Assembly: GCA_900317475.1 (NCBI GenBank)
Contig: ONGY01000010.1
Coordinates: 1-36,088, forward strand
Origin: an uncultured Lachnospiraceae bacterium
Lineage (GTDB): Bacteria; Bacillota; Clostridia; Lachnospirales; Lachnospiraceae
Length of the DNA stretch: 36,088 bases
Reading direction: 5' to 3'
This document shows positions 1-7,697 of the stretch, one piece after another; position 1 is the stretch's first letter; each line of letters starts with the position of its first letter. Both the position numbers and the translations under genes were made by a program. The notes beneath the pieces are model-generated. The model did not search any database. It saw nothing but the letters and a program-made list of their open reading frames with translations, and was not told the origin of the DNA.

Positions 1-624
1 GTAAAAGATATTATCGTCATCGGGATCGCGGGCGGAACCGGCAGCGGCAAAACCACCATCACGCAGAAGCTGCAGGCACATTTCGGAAGCGATGTCACCG
101 TTCTGTATCACGACAACTACTATAAGCCGCACCATGACCTCACGCTCGAGGAGCGGAGCAAGCTCAACTATGACCATCCGGACGCATTCGACACCGGACT
201 GATGGTGCGCGACCTTCGGGAACTGAAGAGAGGCCATTCCATTGAGTGCCCGGTTTATGACTACACCATTCATGACCGCACCCGCAGTACGCTTCACATC
301 GTGCCTTCAAGAGTTATCGTTGTGGAGGGAATCCTGATTTTCCAGTCGAAAGAATTACGAGATCTCATGGATATCAAAATTTTCGTCGATACCGACGCGG
401 ATGTCCGCATCCTGCGGAGAATCCAGCGCGATGTAAAGGAGCGCGGCCGCTCTCTGGATTCTGTCATCAACCAATACCTCACCACCGTCAAGCCGATGCA
501 CGAGGCCTTTGTCGAGCCCTCGAAGAAGTTCGCGGATATCATCATCCCTGAGGGCGGCCGGAACCAGGTCGCAATTGACATGGTCATCGGAAGGGTGCAG
601 GCGCATCTGGACAGGAGAGCATGA
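1..624 (+). CDS. udk: Uridine kinase, 5'-truncated by the window edge
   Basis: Phosphorylates uridine and cytidine to UMP and CMP with ATP or GTP in pyrimidine salvage; cytosolic. The frame is open from base 1 and lacks a start codon, so a few N-terminal residues lie outside the window. The visible protein has 207 residues, close to the usual 205-215. A P-loop (GGTGSGKTT) is at visible residues 11-19, followed by the YHDNYYK substrate region typical of uridine kinases. A central VIVVEGILIF strand and an R-rich lid (RRIQRDVKERGR) complete the P-loop kinase fold. The stop TGA overlaps the start of the next gene (ATGA), so the two are translationally coupled. Thymidine kinase two genes downstream supports a nucleoside-salvage context. 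Family identity is firm; udk versus a udk-like paralogue is slightly less certain. Confidence 0.93.
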   Translation, partial: VKDIIVIGIAGGTGSGKTTITQKLQAHFGSDVTVLYHDNYYKPHHDLTLEERSKLNYDHPDAFDTGLMVRDLRELKRGHSIECPVYDYTIHDRTRSTLHIVPSRVIVVEGILIFQSKELRDLMDIKIFVDTDADVRILRRIQRDVKERGRSLDSVINQYLTTVKPMHEAFVEPSKKFADIIIPEGGRNQVAIDMVIGRVQAHLDRRA

Positions 625-1286
625 TGGAAAACGTAAAAACCTGGGCTTACCGCATGTTTCATGGTCCCGCATTCGGAAAGCGTTTTGCCGTCATGATGAC
701 CGGCATTTTTATGATGGGATTCAACCTCTCCTTTCTCATTGACTGCGGTCTCGGATACGATCCCTATTCCTTCATGATGCTGCAGATTTCCGCCCAGACC
801 GGCCTTCTCTTCGGCACCTGCGAACTGATCGGAAACGCCTGTCTGTTCGTGCTGTGCATCTTTTTCTCACCGGACCTGATCGGACCCGGAACGTTTGCAA
901 ACATGATCCTCGTCGGATATATCTCGGATTTCTTCCGCTGGCTGTGGGCAAGAACCATTCCCGCAGCTGTGTTCACGGTCTATCCGGCCAGGGCACTGGT
1001 TTTCGCCCTCACCCTTTTCTTCTTCATTATCGGGTGTGCGTTCTACATGAATGCGTCCATGGGACTTGCGCCCTACGACAGCATCCCGTTCATCATCAAC
1101 CGCCCGATCCGAAAGGTGCCGTTTCCGGTGATCCGGATCGGATATGACTTTTTTGCAATTCTGATCGGCGTCCTGCTCGGAGGACATCCGACGATCGGAA
1201 ATTTTCTCGTCGCCGTTTTCCTCGGGCCGGTCATCGGAATCATCGGCAGATTATTGAGCAAAAAGCTTGGAATCAGCAATAAATAA
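621..1286 (+). CDS. YczE/YitT-like integral membrane protein
   Basis: 221-residue polytopic membrane protein with about five hydrophobic segments (roughly residues 20-42, 48-80, 85-108, 120-150 and 175-212). Duplicated motifs LGYDPYSFMM and MGLAPYDSIPF suggest an internal repeat, as in YczE/YyaS-type proteins, whose function is mostly unknown and which may be transporters. The start ATG overlaps the udk stop (ATGATGG, two adjacent ATGs) and is preceded by AGGAG, so coupling to udk is likely. Thymidine kinase follows 20 bp downstream on the same strand. A role in nucleoside or cofactor transport would fit the neighbours, but that is only a guess from position. Nothing looks truncated. Confidence 0.8.
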   Translation: MMENVKTWAYRMFHGPAFGKRFAVMMTGIFMMGFNLSFLIDCGLGYDPYSFMMLQISAQTGLLFGTCELIGNACLFVLCIFFSPDLIGPGTFANMILVGYISDFFRWLWARTIPAAVFTVYPARALVFALTLFFFIIGCAFYMNASMGLAPYDSIPFIINRPIRKVPFPVIRIGYDFFAILIGVLLGGHPTIGNFLVAVFLGPVIGIIGRLLSKKLGISNK

Positions 1287-1306
1287 CAGGCGGGGGCTTC
1301 TTTTCT

Positions 1307-1909
1307 ATGGCAAAACTATATTTCAAATACGGGGCAATGGGTTCATCCAAATCGGCCCAGGCTCTCATCACGAAATTCAATTATGAAGAGCAGGGAATGA
1401 CTGTCTGGCTTATCAAGCCATCTGCGGACACCAGGGACGGCGCGGATATAATCAAAAGCCGTATCGGTCTTGCGCAGCACGCGGAAGTCATTCTGCCGTC
1501 CGACAGCATCATTGAAAAGTATCATAAGCACGGAAAGGCGTCTGTCATAATCTCCGATGAATGCCAGTTTTTTACTCCGTCCCAAATCGATGAACTTCGT
1601 CTTCTGGTTGACGACGAGGATATTCCTGTGCTCTGCTTCGGTCTCCGGACCGACTTCCAGACAAAATTCTTCCCGGGATCGATGCGTCTCATGGAACTTG
1701 CCGATTCGATCACCGAAATCAAGACCGTCTGCAAATGCGGCGCCAAAGCGACCGTCAATGCCCGCATTGATGCGCGCGGCCGGATCATCACCGAGGGTGA
1801 ACAGATTCTTCTCGGCGGAAATGACCGGTACGTCGCGATGTGCCACCGGTGCTGGAGAAAACAGATCGAGGCACAGAAAAAAGAGGATGCGGAGGGGAAG
1901 AAAATCTGA
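1307..1909 (+). CDS. tdk: Thymidine kinase, class II (zinc-containing)
   Basis: Phosphorylates thymidine to dTMP in deoxynucleotide salvage. The protein has 200 residues, normal for the class. The P-loop is GAMGSSKS at residues 9-16; the SSKS form in place of SGKT is common in clostridial class II enzymes. DECQF (residues 84-88) carries the catalytic Glu85. The structural zinc site is Cys142 and Cys144 (CKC) paired with Cys179 and Cys182 (CHRC). The lasso region around residue 170 (GGNDRYVAMC) is present. It follows the membrane protein gene by 20 bp and is probably in the udk operon. It converges with the histidine phosphatase gene, and the 86-bp gap between them holds no convincing terminator. 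Confidence 0.95.
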   Translation: MAKLYFKYGAMGSSKSAQALITKFNYEEQGMTVWLIKPSADTRDGADIIKSRIGLAQHAEVILPSDSIIEKYHKHGKASVIISDECQFFTPSQIDELRLLVDDEDIPVLCFGLRTDFQTKFFPGSMRLMELADSITEIKTVCKCGAKATVNARIDARGRIITEGEQILLGGNDRYVAMCHRCWRKQIEAQKKEDAEGKKI

Positions 1910-1995
1910 ATCTCTTTCCCGATGCAGACCCGAATTCATTTTTTCAATCCTGAAATATCAGCTGATTTTCCGCCGGCAGTTTTGACGCAGAACTT

Positions 1996-2694
1996 TCAGC
2001 CCTTTACATGTGGATCATACGGATCTCCGTGATCGAGCGTCTTCGGAAGTTCTGTGTAAATCCATTCTCCCGGTTTTGCCCCGGATTCGAGGCGCAGATG
2101 AAACACATCACAATTTCCGATGATCGTCTTCCAGATATCCTTCACTCCGGTCCGCCGGATGATGGAGAGCATCACGCGCATTGCCATACCGTGCGAGGCG
2201 GCAAGAATCGAGAGGGGTCTCTCCCGTCCCGTCTCTTCTGCCTGCTTCCTGTACAGCTCTTCCGAGAGTGTCCCCATTTTCTGAAGACAGCGGTCCATAC
2301 GGGCAAAGATCTCATCGAAGGATTCCCCGCCTTCCGGCGGTGTATAACTCGCCGGGTCCTTGTTGAGAACAACCATGTTGAGGGCACCCATAAACGGTTT
2401 TCCCTCGAGGACACCAAAATTCATCTCACACAGTTCCGGAACAATGATAAACCTCGGGTCATCTGCCGATAATCCTGAGACAATCTGCCCTGTTCTTGAT
2501 GCCCGCACGAGAGGGCTCGAGAAAACATAATCGAAAGTAAGCCCCATTTTCCGGAGTTTCTCTCCTGCCTCCTCTGCCTGCTGCAGCCCGGCTTCATTGA
2601 GCGGCGCATCCGTCACGCCCTGCGTAAGCTGATTTTTGTTTAAATCCGTCTCCCCGTGCCGGAGAAGGTAAATATCACTGATATATGTACTCAC
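1996..2694 (-). CDS. Histidine phosphatase family protein (phosphoglycerate mutase-like)
   Basis: 232-residue member of the histidine phosphatase superfamily. LRHGETD at residues 11-17 carries the phospho-accepting His13. SPLVRASRTGQI carries the second conserved Arg, and AASHGMAM near the C-terminus carries the second catalytic His. The substrate cannot be read from sequence: mutase, cobalamin-type or broad phosphatase are all possible, and the length and motifs fit the general phosphatase branch better than a glycolytic mutase. Translation starts at a GTG preceded by AGGTGAAG. It is the last gene of the hisC-hslO-nadE-dapF run, 172 bp after dapF. It ends against tdk in convergent orientation. 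Confidence 0.85.
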   Translation of the reverse strand: MSTYISDIYLLRHGETDLNKNQLTQGVTDAPLNEAGLQQAEEAGEKLRKMGLTFDYVFSSPLVRASRTGQIVSGLSADDPRFIIVPELCEMNFGVLEGKPFMGALNMVVLNKDPASYTPPEGGESFDEIFARMDRCLQKMGTLSEELYRKQAEETGRERPLSILAASHGMAMRVMLSIIRRTGVKDIWKTIIGNCDVFHLRLESGAKPGEWIYTELPKTLDHGDPYDPHVKG

Positions 2695-2866
2695 AAATTC
2701 TCTTCACCTGTTGACTGATATTCTTTTCCTGTCTGCCTGCTCCTGATTTTCCTGATTACCGGTTCCGGTTTTTTGCTGCCGGTTTAATGCAAGGATCTTT
2801 TCCCGGATCTTCCTCCACGAATCCTTATTCGGATTTTCTGTCCCGATGATTCCCGCGGCTTTAGCA

Positions 2867-3922
2867 TTATAACTCTTCCGTGTCCACAGTACCTTCGAAT
2901 ACGGTCACGGCAGGTCCTGTCATGAAGACATGGCCCGTCTCTTCGTCCCATTCGATGAGAAGGGTTCCGCCGGCCACCCGCACTTCCAGTTTCCGCTCTG
3001 TCCTTCCATTGAGCACGCAGGCCACCGCGGCCGCGCAGCAGCCGGTTCCGCAGGCAAGCGTCTCGCCGGAACCGCGCTCCCATACGCGCATCTCGGCATG
3101 TTCCCGATCCAGCACCTTCACAAATTCCGTATTCACCCGTCTCGGGAAAGCGGGATGATTCTCAAATGCAGGCCCGAGCTTCGTGATATCCCACTTCCAC
3201 AGATCCCCGTCCGGAAGATCCAGTTCTTCCGCAAAAACTACGGCGTGCGGGTTTCCCATGGAAACGGCAGTGACAGAATACGTCCTGCCAAGGACTTCCA
3301 GAGGCGAAGCGACAGCCGCGGCTGCATCTTCCGTTTTCCCTGATGAGGAAGCTGCAGCGCATGCGGATTCTTCTGTACCCGCTGCCGATGGGGACATTCC
3401 TGCAGACATGACTGTCTTTTTATTTGCCTTCAGTATCCCGGTATCAACCGGAACATCCGCCGCATGCAGGACCGGCTCTCCCATATCAACACGGGCAGTC
3501 TTCACAGCCCTGTCTTCCGGATAGAGCTTCAGATACTTCACCATACCCGCGCTCTCAATTGTGACGGTGACCGGCTCGTTCTCCGACCGGTCCACACCCT
3601 GAATCATGTCATGATCATAGACATATTTCCCGACACAGCGGATTCCGTTCCCGCACATCTCGCCGCGCGAACCGTCCTGGTTGTACATGATCATCTCGAA
3701 CTGGGCAGGATCGCCTCTCTTCTGTCCATTCTCCGCATCACGGCCGATCGGGGTATGGCCCTTCGCAATGACGATGACACCGTCGCCTCCGATTCCGAAA
3801 TGACGGTCGGAAAGCTTCCGGACAAGCTCCGGCATCTCCCCGTCCGGAACATCGATGTCCGCTGCATTGATATAGACGTAATCATTGCCTGCGCCCTGCA
3901 TTTTTGTAAATGAGATTTTCAT
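2867..3922 (-). CDS. dapF: Diaminopimelate epimerase with an internal Ala/Ser-rich insertion
   Basis: Converts LL- to meso-diaminopimelate for lysine and peptidoglycan synthesis; cytosolic. The start is set at MKISFTKMQGAGNDYV (FTKMQGAGND is the family N-terminus), although the frame is open further upstream. Catalytic cysteines are Cys90 (MCGNGIRC) and Cys291 (ACGTGCCAAAV). It has 351 residues, compared with about 275 for typical enzymes. The excess comes from a loop at residues 54-74 and a low-complexity Ala/Ser/Glu linker at about 168-208, placed between the two half-domains just before LGRTYSVTAVSMGNPH. All catalytic motifs are intact, so the enzyme is probably active. It follows nadE by 34 bp and is probably co-transcribed with it. 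Confidence 0.95.
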   Translation of the reverse strand: MKISFTKMQGAGNDYVYINAADIDVPDGEMPELVRKLSDRHFGIGGDGVIVIAKGHTPIGRDAENGQKRGDPAQFEMIMYNQDGSRGEMCGNGIRCVGKYVYDHDMIQGVDRSENEPVTVTIESAGMVKYLKLYPEDRAVKTARVDMGEPVLHAADVPVDTGILKANKKTVMSAGMSPSAAGTEESACAAASSSGKTEDAAAAVASPLEVLGRTYSVTAVSMGNPHAVVFAEELDLPDGDLWKWDITKLGPAFENHPAFPRRVNTEFVKVLDREHAEMRVWERGSGETLACGTGCCAAAVACVLNGRTERKLEVRVAGGTLLIEWDEETGHVFMTGPAVTVFEGTVDTEEL

Positions 3923-3956
3923 TTTTCCCCACATGCCGCATTCTCCGCGGCTCCGC

Positions 3957-5924
3957 TTACCTTTCCTGCAGTTCCTCAAGCCATGCCTTCACACATGCAT
4001 CGCTCGGCATGCGCAGATCGCCTCTCGGAGAAAGTGCGACGGATCCGACTTTCGGACCGTCCGGCATGCAGCTTCTCTTGAACTGCTGCTGGAAGAAACG
4101 CCGATAAAACTGCCGGAGCCATTTCGTGATGACAGCCTCATCATAGGTTCCGACCCGGGTACTGTAATCATCCTCCCCGCCGTCCGATGCATTGCGGCCG
4201 TCGAACGCCGCCCCGGCAAGCCGCAGAATTTTGACCGGCTCCGAGCCCCAGCGAAGACAGTGATAAAGGAAGAAGTCGTGCAGCTCGTACGGGCCGACCA
4301 GGTCCTCTGTCTTCTGCGCGATCTCGCCGTTTCCCGTCGGAGGAAGGAGTTCCGGGGAGACAGGAGTTGCAAGTACATCCAGCAGTGTCCTGCGGAGTGT
4401 TTCGTCTTCTGTCTCATCCGCGCAGTACTGGACGAGATGGCGCACCAGTGTCTTCGGAACTCCGACATTGACTGCATACATTGACATGTGGTCCCCGTTG
4501 TACGTGCACCAGCCCAGCGCCATCTCGGACATGTCGCCTGTTCCGACGACAATGCCGCCTTCCTGATTTGCAATATCCATGAGAACCTGCGTGCGCTCGC
4601 GTGCCTGGCAGTTTTCATACGTGACATCGCGCACTTCCGGATCATGGCCAATATCGCGGAAATGCAGATTCACAGCCTCGCCCACCGGAATTTCCTTCAG
4701 TGTCGTGCCGAGTGCCTCGGCCATGAGGCAGGCGTTGCCCTTCGTGCGGTCCGTCGTGCCGAATGCCGGCATTGTCACAGCCTGAATATTGGCATGATCC
4801 AATCCGAGGAGGTCGTACGCCCTCGCCGTGACCAGCAGCGCAAGCGTTGAGTCAAGGCCGCCGGAAACTCCGATGACCGCAGTCTTTGTCCCGATGTGCT
4901 GAAGTCTCTTGGAGAGCCCTCTCGACTGAATCTCGAAAATTTCCTCGCAGCGCTCATGCCGCCGCTTTTTATCCGCAGGCACGAACGGATGCGGATCAAT
5001 GAAACGGTCCGAAAGATCTGTCTCTTCCCGCTTCATCGAAACCGGAATGTGCAGATATCCCTCGCGCACCGCGTGCGCATCGAAGGTATTCATCCTCTGC
5101 CGGTCATGAATGAGGTGCTGGATATCAATTTCGGCATACGTGATGCCCGGCTCGAAAAGCTTTCCCTCCGCCAGCAGAAGGCCGTTCTCCGCGATCAGGT
5201 TCTGCGCACCGAACACAAGATCCGTCGAGGACTCTCCCTCGCCGGCATCCGCATAAATATATGCCGAGACCGTTTTGGCGCTGACGCCCGTGACAAGCAT
5301 CTTGCGGTACTGTCCCTTGCCGATGACTTCATCCGACGCCGACAGGTTCACAATCAGCGTCGCGCCGGCCATCGAGTGCTCGATGTCGGGCGAGTCCGCA
5401 ATCCAAAGATCCTCGCAGATTTCAGCGGCAACCGAAAGACCGCTCACCGCATCGACGTCAAAGAGAATGCGGCTTCCAAACGGAATCCGGCGTCCGTCGA
5501 AATCAATTTCCTCATCGGCCATCTCACCGGACATGAACCAGCGCTCTTCATAGAATTCGGAATAGTTCGGGATGAAGCGCTTCGGGATGAACGCAAGAAT
5601 TTTCCCGTCCTGCACCGCCGCCGCAACATTGTAGAGCTCCCCGCGGAACCGGAGCGGGAGCCCGACAAATGAGAGCACGTCCGTGCCCTTCGTGTGCGCG
5701 GCGAAACGCAGCAGCTGTTCCGAAGCTTTGCGGAGCAGGACTTCCTGCAGGAAAAGGTCCGCACATGTATACCCTGTGATGGAAAGTTCCGGAAAGACAA
5801 TGATCTTCGCCCCGTTCCCTGCGGCCGCGTCAAAACTCTTTATCATCGAATCGGTGTTGTATTCCGGCTCCGCGACTTTGATTTCCGGCGTTACGGCCGC
5901 CACTTTGATGAAACCGTCCCTCAT
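3957..5924 (-). CDS. nadE: NAD+ synthase, glutamine-hydrolysing
   Basis: Final step of NAD synthesis: amidates deamido-NAD+ using ammonia released from glutamine. It has 655 residues in two domains. The N-terminal nitrilase-type glutaminase (about 1-290) shows its triad as Glu46 (FPEL), Lys115 (PKRF) and Cys170 (AEICEDLW). The C-terminal synthetase (about 320-655) shows the ATP pyrophosphatase loop SGGLDST at 354-360 and the FGTTDRTKGNA segment. The open frame extends upstream through the end of hslO. The start at MRDGFIKVAAV is chosen because it matches the family N-terminus and is preceded by GGAGGAAGGA. It lies 34 bp after hslO and 34 bp before dapF. Confidence 0.96.
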   Translation of the reverse strand: MRDGFIKVAAVTPEIKVAEPEYNTDSMIKSFDAAAGNGAKIIVFPELSITGYTCADLFLQEVLLRKASEQLLRFAAHTKGTDVLSFVGLPLRFRGELYNVAAAVQDGKILAFIPKRFIPNYSEFYEERWFMSGEMADEEIDFDGRRIPFGSRILFDVDAVSGLSVAAEICEDLWIADSPDIEHSMAGATLIVNLSASDEVIGKGQYRKMLVTGVSAKTVSAYIYADAGEGESSTDLVFGAQNLIAENGLLLAEGKLFEPGITYAEIDIQHLIHDRQRMNTFDAHAVREGYLHIPVSMKREETDLSDRFIDPHPFVPADKKRRHERCEEIFEIQSRGLSKRLQHIGTKTAVIGVSGGLDSTLALLVTARAYDLLGLDHANIQAVTMPAFGTTDRTKGNACLMAEALGTTLKEIPVGEAVNLHFRDIGHDPEVRDVTYENCQARERTQVLMDIANQEGGIVVGTGDMSEMALGWCTYNGDHMSMYAVNVGVPKTLVRHLVQYCADETEDETLRRTLLDVLATPVSPELLPPTGNGEIAQKTEDLVGPYELHDFFLYHCLRWGSEPVKILRLAGAAFDGRNASDGGEDDYSTRVGTYDEAVITKWLRQFYRRFFQQQFKRSCMPDGPKVGSVALSPRGDLRMPSDACVKAWLEELQER

Positions 5925-5958
5925 TCCTTCCTCCGCCTCCGCGCAGACATGCGCGGGA

Positions 5959-6951
5959 TCAATGCTTATACCCCGCTGAGGCAAAATCCGCGGATGCGGT
6001 TTTGCCGAATGCGGCAGCCGGTGCTTCAGCACCGATGCTGCGGTTTGAAAGTCCTGCATCAGCCGCCAGGAGTGCTGCAGCCTCATCCGGCGTGAAGGTG
6101 TACTTTTTGCCGCAGAACTGGCAGGCAAGCTCAATGTCCTTTCCTTCATCAATAAGGCTCTTCAGGTCTTTCTCTCCGATGGAGAGAAGCACCCTCTCGA
6201 CTCTCTCCCGGCTGCAGTTGCAGTGATACTGCACCGGCTTCCTTCCGGTGATGTCCACTTCAATTCCCGCAAAAGCCTGCTGCAGCATCTGCTCCGGGGT
6301 GTCCCCGTTCGAAAGAAGTGTCGTCACATGAGCAAGATGAACGAGATTGTCCTCAAGCTTATCAATGATTTCCTTCTCCGCAAAGGGCATCATCTGAATA
6401 ATGAATCCGCCCGCACTGCGCACCGTATAATCCTTGTCGATGAGAACACCAAGACTCACCGCAGAGGGAACCTGCTCGCTCGATGCAAAGTACCATGCCA
6501 GGTCCTCTGCAATCTCGCCCGTGCGCAGATCGACTGTCCCGGCATACGGCTCCTTGAGCCCCATGTCCTTGATGACCGTGAGCGTACCCTGTCCGATACA
6601 GCCTGCGACATTGAAATGCCCGGGGTTGATCACCGGGGCTTCTGCCGTCGGAACCCCCGCATACCCTTTTACATTGCCGGCATTGTCCGCTGTGACAACC
6701 AGGCTCTTCACCGGGCCCGTGCCGCGGATCTGCATCGTCAGCAGGTCCGTGTCATTCTTAAGCATGTCTCCCATCATGACGCCTGCCGTCAGGAGTCTTC
6801 CAAGTGCCGCCGTCACGGTCGGCCCCTGCCCGTGGATTCTTCTTGCTTCATCCACAAGATCTTTTGTCGTCGCGGCGAATGCGCGCACCTGCGGCTCGCC
6901 TTCGTCATTCGGTGCCGCTGTCGCGGTCACACAATAATCCTCATAAGCCAT
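5959..6951 (-). CDS. hslO: Hsp33 redox-regulated chaperone with a repeat-derived C-terminal tail
   Basis: Cytosolic holdase chaperone activated by oxidation through a C-terminal zinc switch. It has 330 residues; family members usually have about 285-300. The zinc cysteines are Cys244 and Cys246 (HCNCSRER) and Cys277 and Cys280 (CQFCGKKY). The conserved family sequence ends around DEAAALL near residue 295. Residues 299-329 are encoded by a 92-bp element whose exact copy lies at 35997-36088, so the tail looks like a later acquisition or a shared end. The start ATG has AAGGAG 5-10 bases upstream. nadE follows 34 bp downstream, so an operon is likely. The chaperone core is intact; whether the tail matters is unknown. 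Confidence 0.95.
   Translation of the reverse strand: MAYEDYCVTATAAPNDEGEPQVRAFAATTKDLVDEARRIHGQGPTVTAALGRLLTAGVMMGDMLKNDTDLLTMQIRGTGPVKSLVVTADNAGNVKGYAGVPTAEAPVINPGHFNVAGCIGQGTLTVIKDMGLKEPYAGTVDLRTGEIAEDLAWYFASSEQVPSAVSLGVLIDKDYTVRSAGGFIIQMMPFAEKEIIDKLEDNLVHLAHVTTLLSNGDTPEQMLQQAFAGIEVDITGRKPVQYHCNCSRERVERVLLSIGEKDLKSLIDEGKDIELACQFCGKKYTFTPDEAAALLAADAGLSNRSIGAEAPAAAFGKTASADFASAGYKH
5966..6057. repeat. 92-bp exact repeat, copy 1 (3' end of hslO)
   Basis: Bases 5966-6057 are identical to 35997-36088. With one mismatch (5965 versus 35996) the match extends three more bases to 5962. The element is rich in inverted repeats. Hairpin A at 5981-6005 has arms GCAAAATCCGC and GCGGTTTTGC with one bulge. 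Hairpin B at 6014-6041 has outer arms GCAGC and GCTGC and inner arms CGGTGC and GCACCG around a TTCA loop. It encodes Hsp33 residues 299-329. Such compact multi-hairpin repeats resemble REP/BIME-like or small mobile palindromes, but the copy at the window edge could also be an assembly artefact. Confidence 0.85.
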
Positions 6952-7068
6952 TTCAAACTCCTTGCTTCGATCCGCTGCCTGCTTTTTTCTGGCTGAACCA
7001 GTGCAAACCCGGCAGCAGAGGTAACGTTTCCAACATCACCCTGCCAGGCATCAATTTACCAGGCAAAT

Positions 7069-7557
7069 TTATGCCAGGTGCACGCCCGCTGCCACGCCGA
7101 AGGACAGAACCGCCATGATGACGCCGGCAAGCGCCACACCGCCGATAATGGCGAGAACACTCTTTTTGAAGTCCATGTCGAGAATCGATGCCGCCAGCGT
7201 TCCGGTCCAGGCGCCGGTCCCGGGAAGCGGAATTCCGACAAAGATGAGAAGAGCCCAGTAAAGGCCTTTTCCCGCGGATTTCTGCAGCTTTTCGCCGCCC
7301 TTGTGTCCCTTCTCAAGACACCAGGTAAAGAACCTGCCGATTACCTTCTTGTCCCTGCCCCACTCGAGAAAACGGCGCGCAAAGAAGAAAATGAAAGGAA
7401 CAGGAACCATATTTCCGACTGCGATGAGAACAAACGCAAGAGGAATGTTGAAGGATGCATCCGCTTCATGGAAGGCAACCGCTATCGGGACCGCGCCGCG
7501 AAGCTCGATCAGCGGAACCATTGCAATGAGAAAACAGTACAGATAATGCTTGATCAT
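7069..7557 (-). CDS. Small multidrug export-type membrane protein
   Basis: 162-residue membrane protein resembling the Sm_multidrug_ex family (PF06695). It has an N-terminal hydrophobic segment with PLIELRGAVPIAVA, a second one around LAFVLIAVGNMVPVPFIFFFARR, and a pair near the C-terminus (VGIPLPGTGAWTGTLAASIL and AIIGGVALAGVIMAVLSFG). The repeated P-L-(I/P)-x-x-(R/T)-G-A pattern in both halves suggests an inverted-repeat transporter fold like DedA-type proteins. The family name comes from weak early evidence, and substrates are not established. The start ATG is preceded by AAGGTGG. It lies 140 bp downstream of hisC and 117 bp upstream of hslO on the same strand, with no clear terminator in either gap. 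Confidence 0.78.
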   Translation of the reverse strand: MIKHYLYCFLIAMVPLIELRGAVPIAVAFHEADASFNIPLAFVLIAVGNMVPVPFIFFFARRFLEWGRDKKVIGRFFTWCLEKGHKGGEKLQKSAGKGLYWALLIFVGIPLPGTGAWTGTLAASILDMDFKKSVLAIIGGVALAGVIMAVLSFGVAAGVHLA

Positions 7558-7697
7558 AATATTTCCACCTTGTTAAAGATTAATTTTCCGGATTGCTTAC
7601 GTTTCTTCGCAGGGCAGACATGCCTCTCCCTGAGACGGGAATGCCGTTTTGACCCTTTCCCGGGTTCCTCAGCCATTCCGCCGGCACCGGCAGTTCT

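Noticed and set aside
2700..2866. Open minus-strand frame between dapF and the phosphatase (KIREKILALNRQQ-like, Lys/Gln-rich)
   Set aside because: The composition looks somewhat protein-like, but there is no start codon or ribosome binding site, and the frame begins only as a shadow of dapF. It could be a gene remnant; not supported enough to annotate.
7558..7697. Possible riboswitch upstream of the small multidrug export-type gene
   Set aside because: The 140-bp gap is GC-rich with repeated GGCAT, but none of the guanidine, cobalamin or other riboswitch core motifs I know could be placed.
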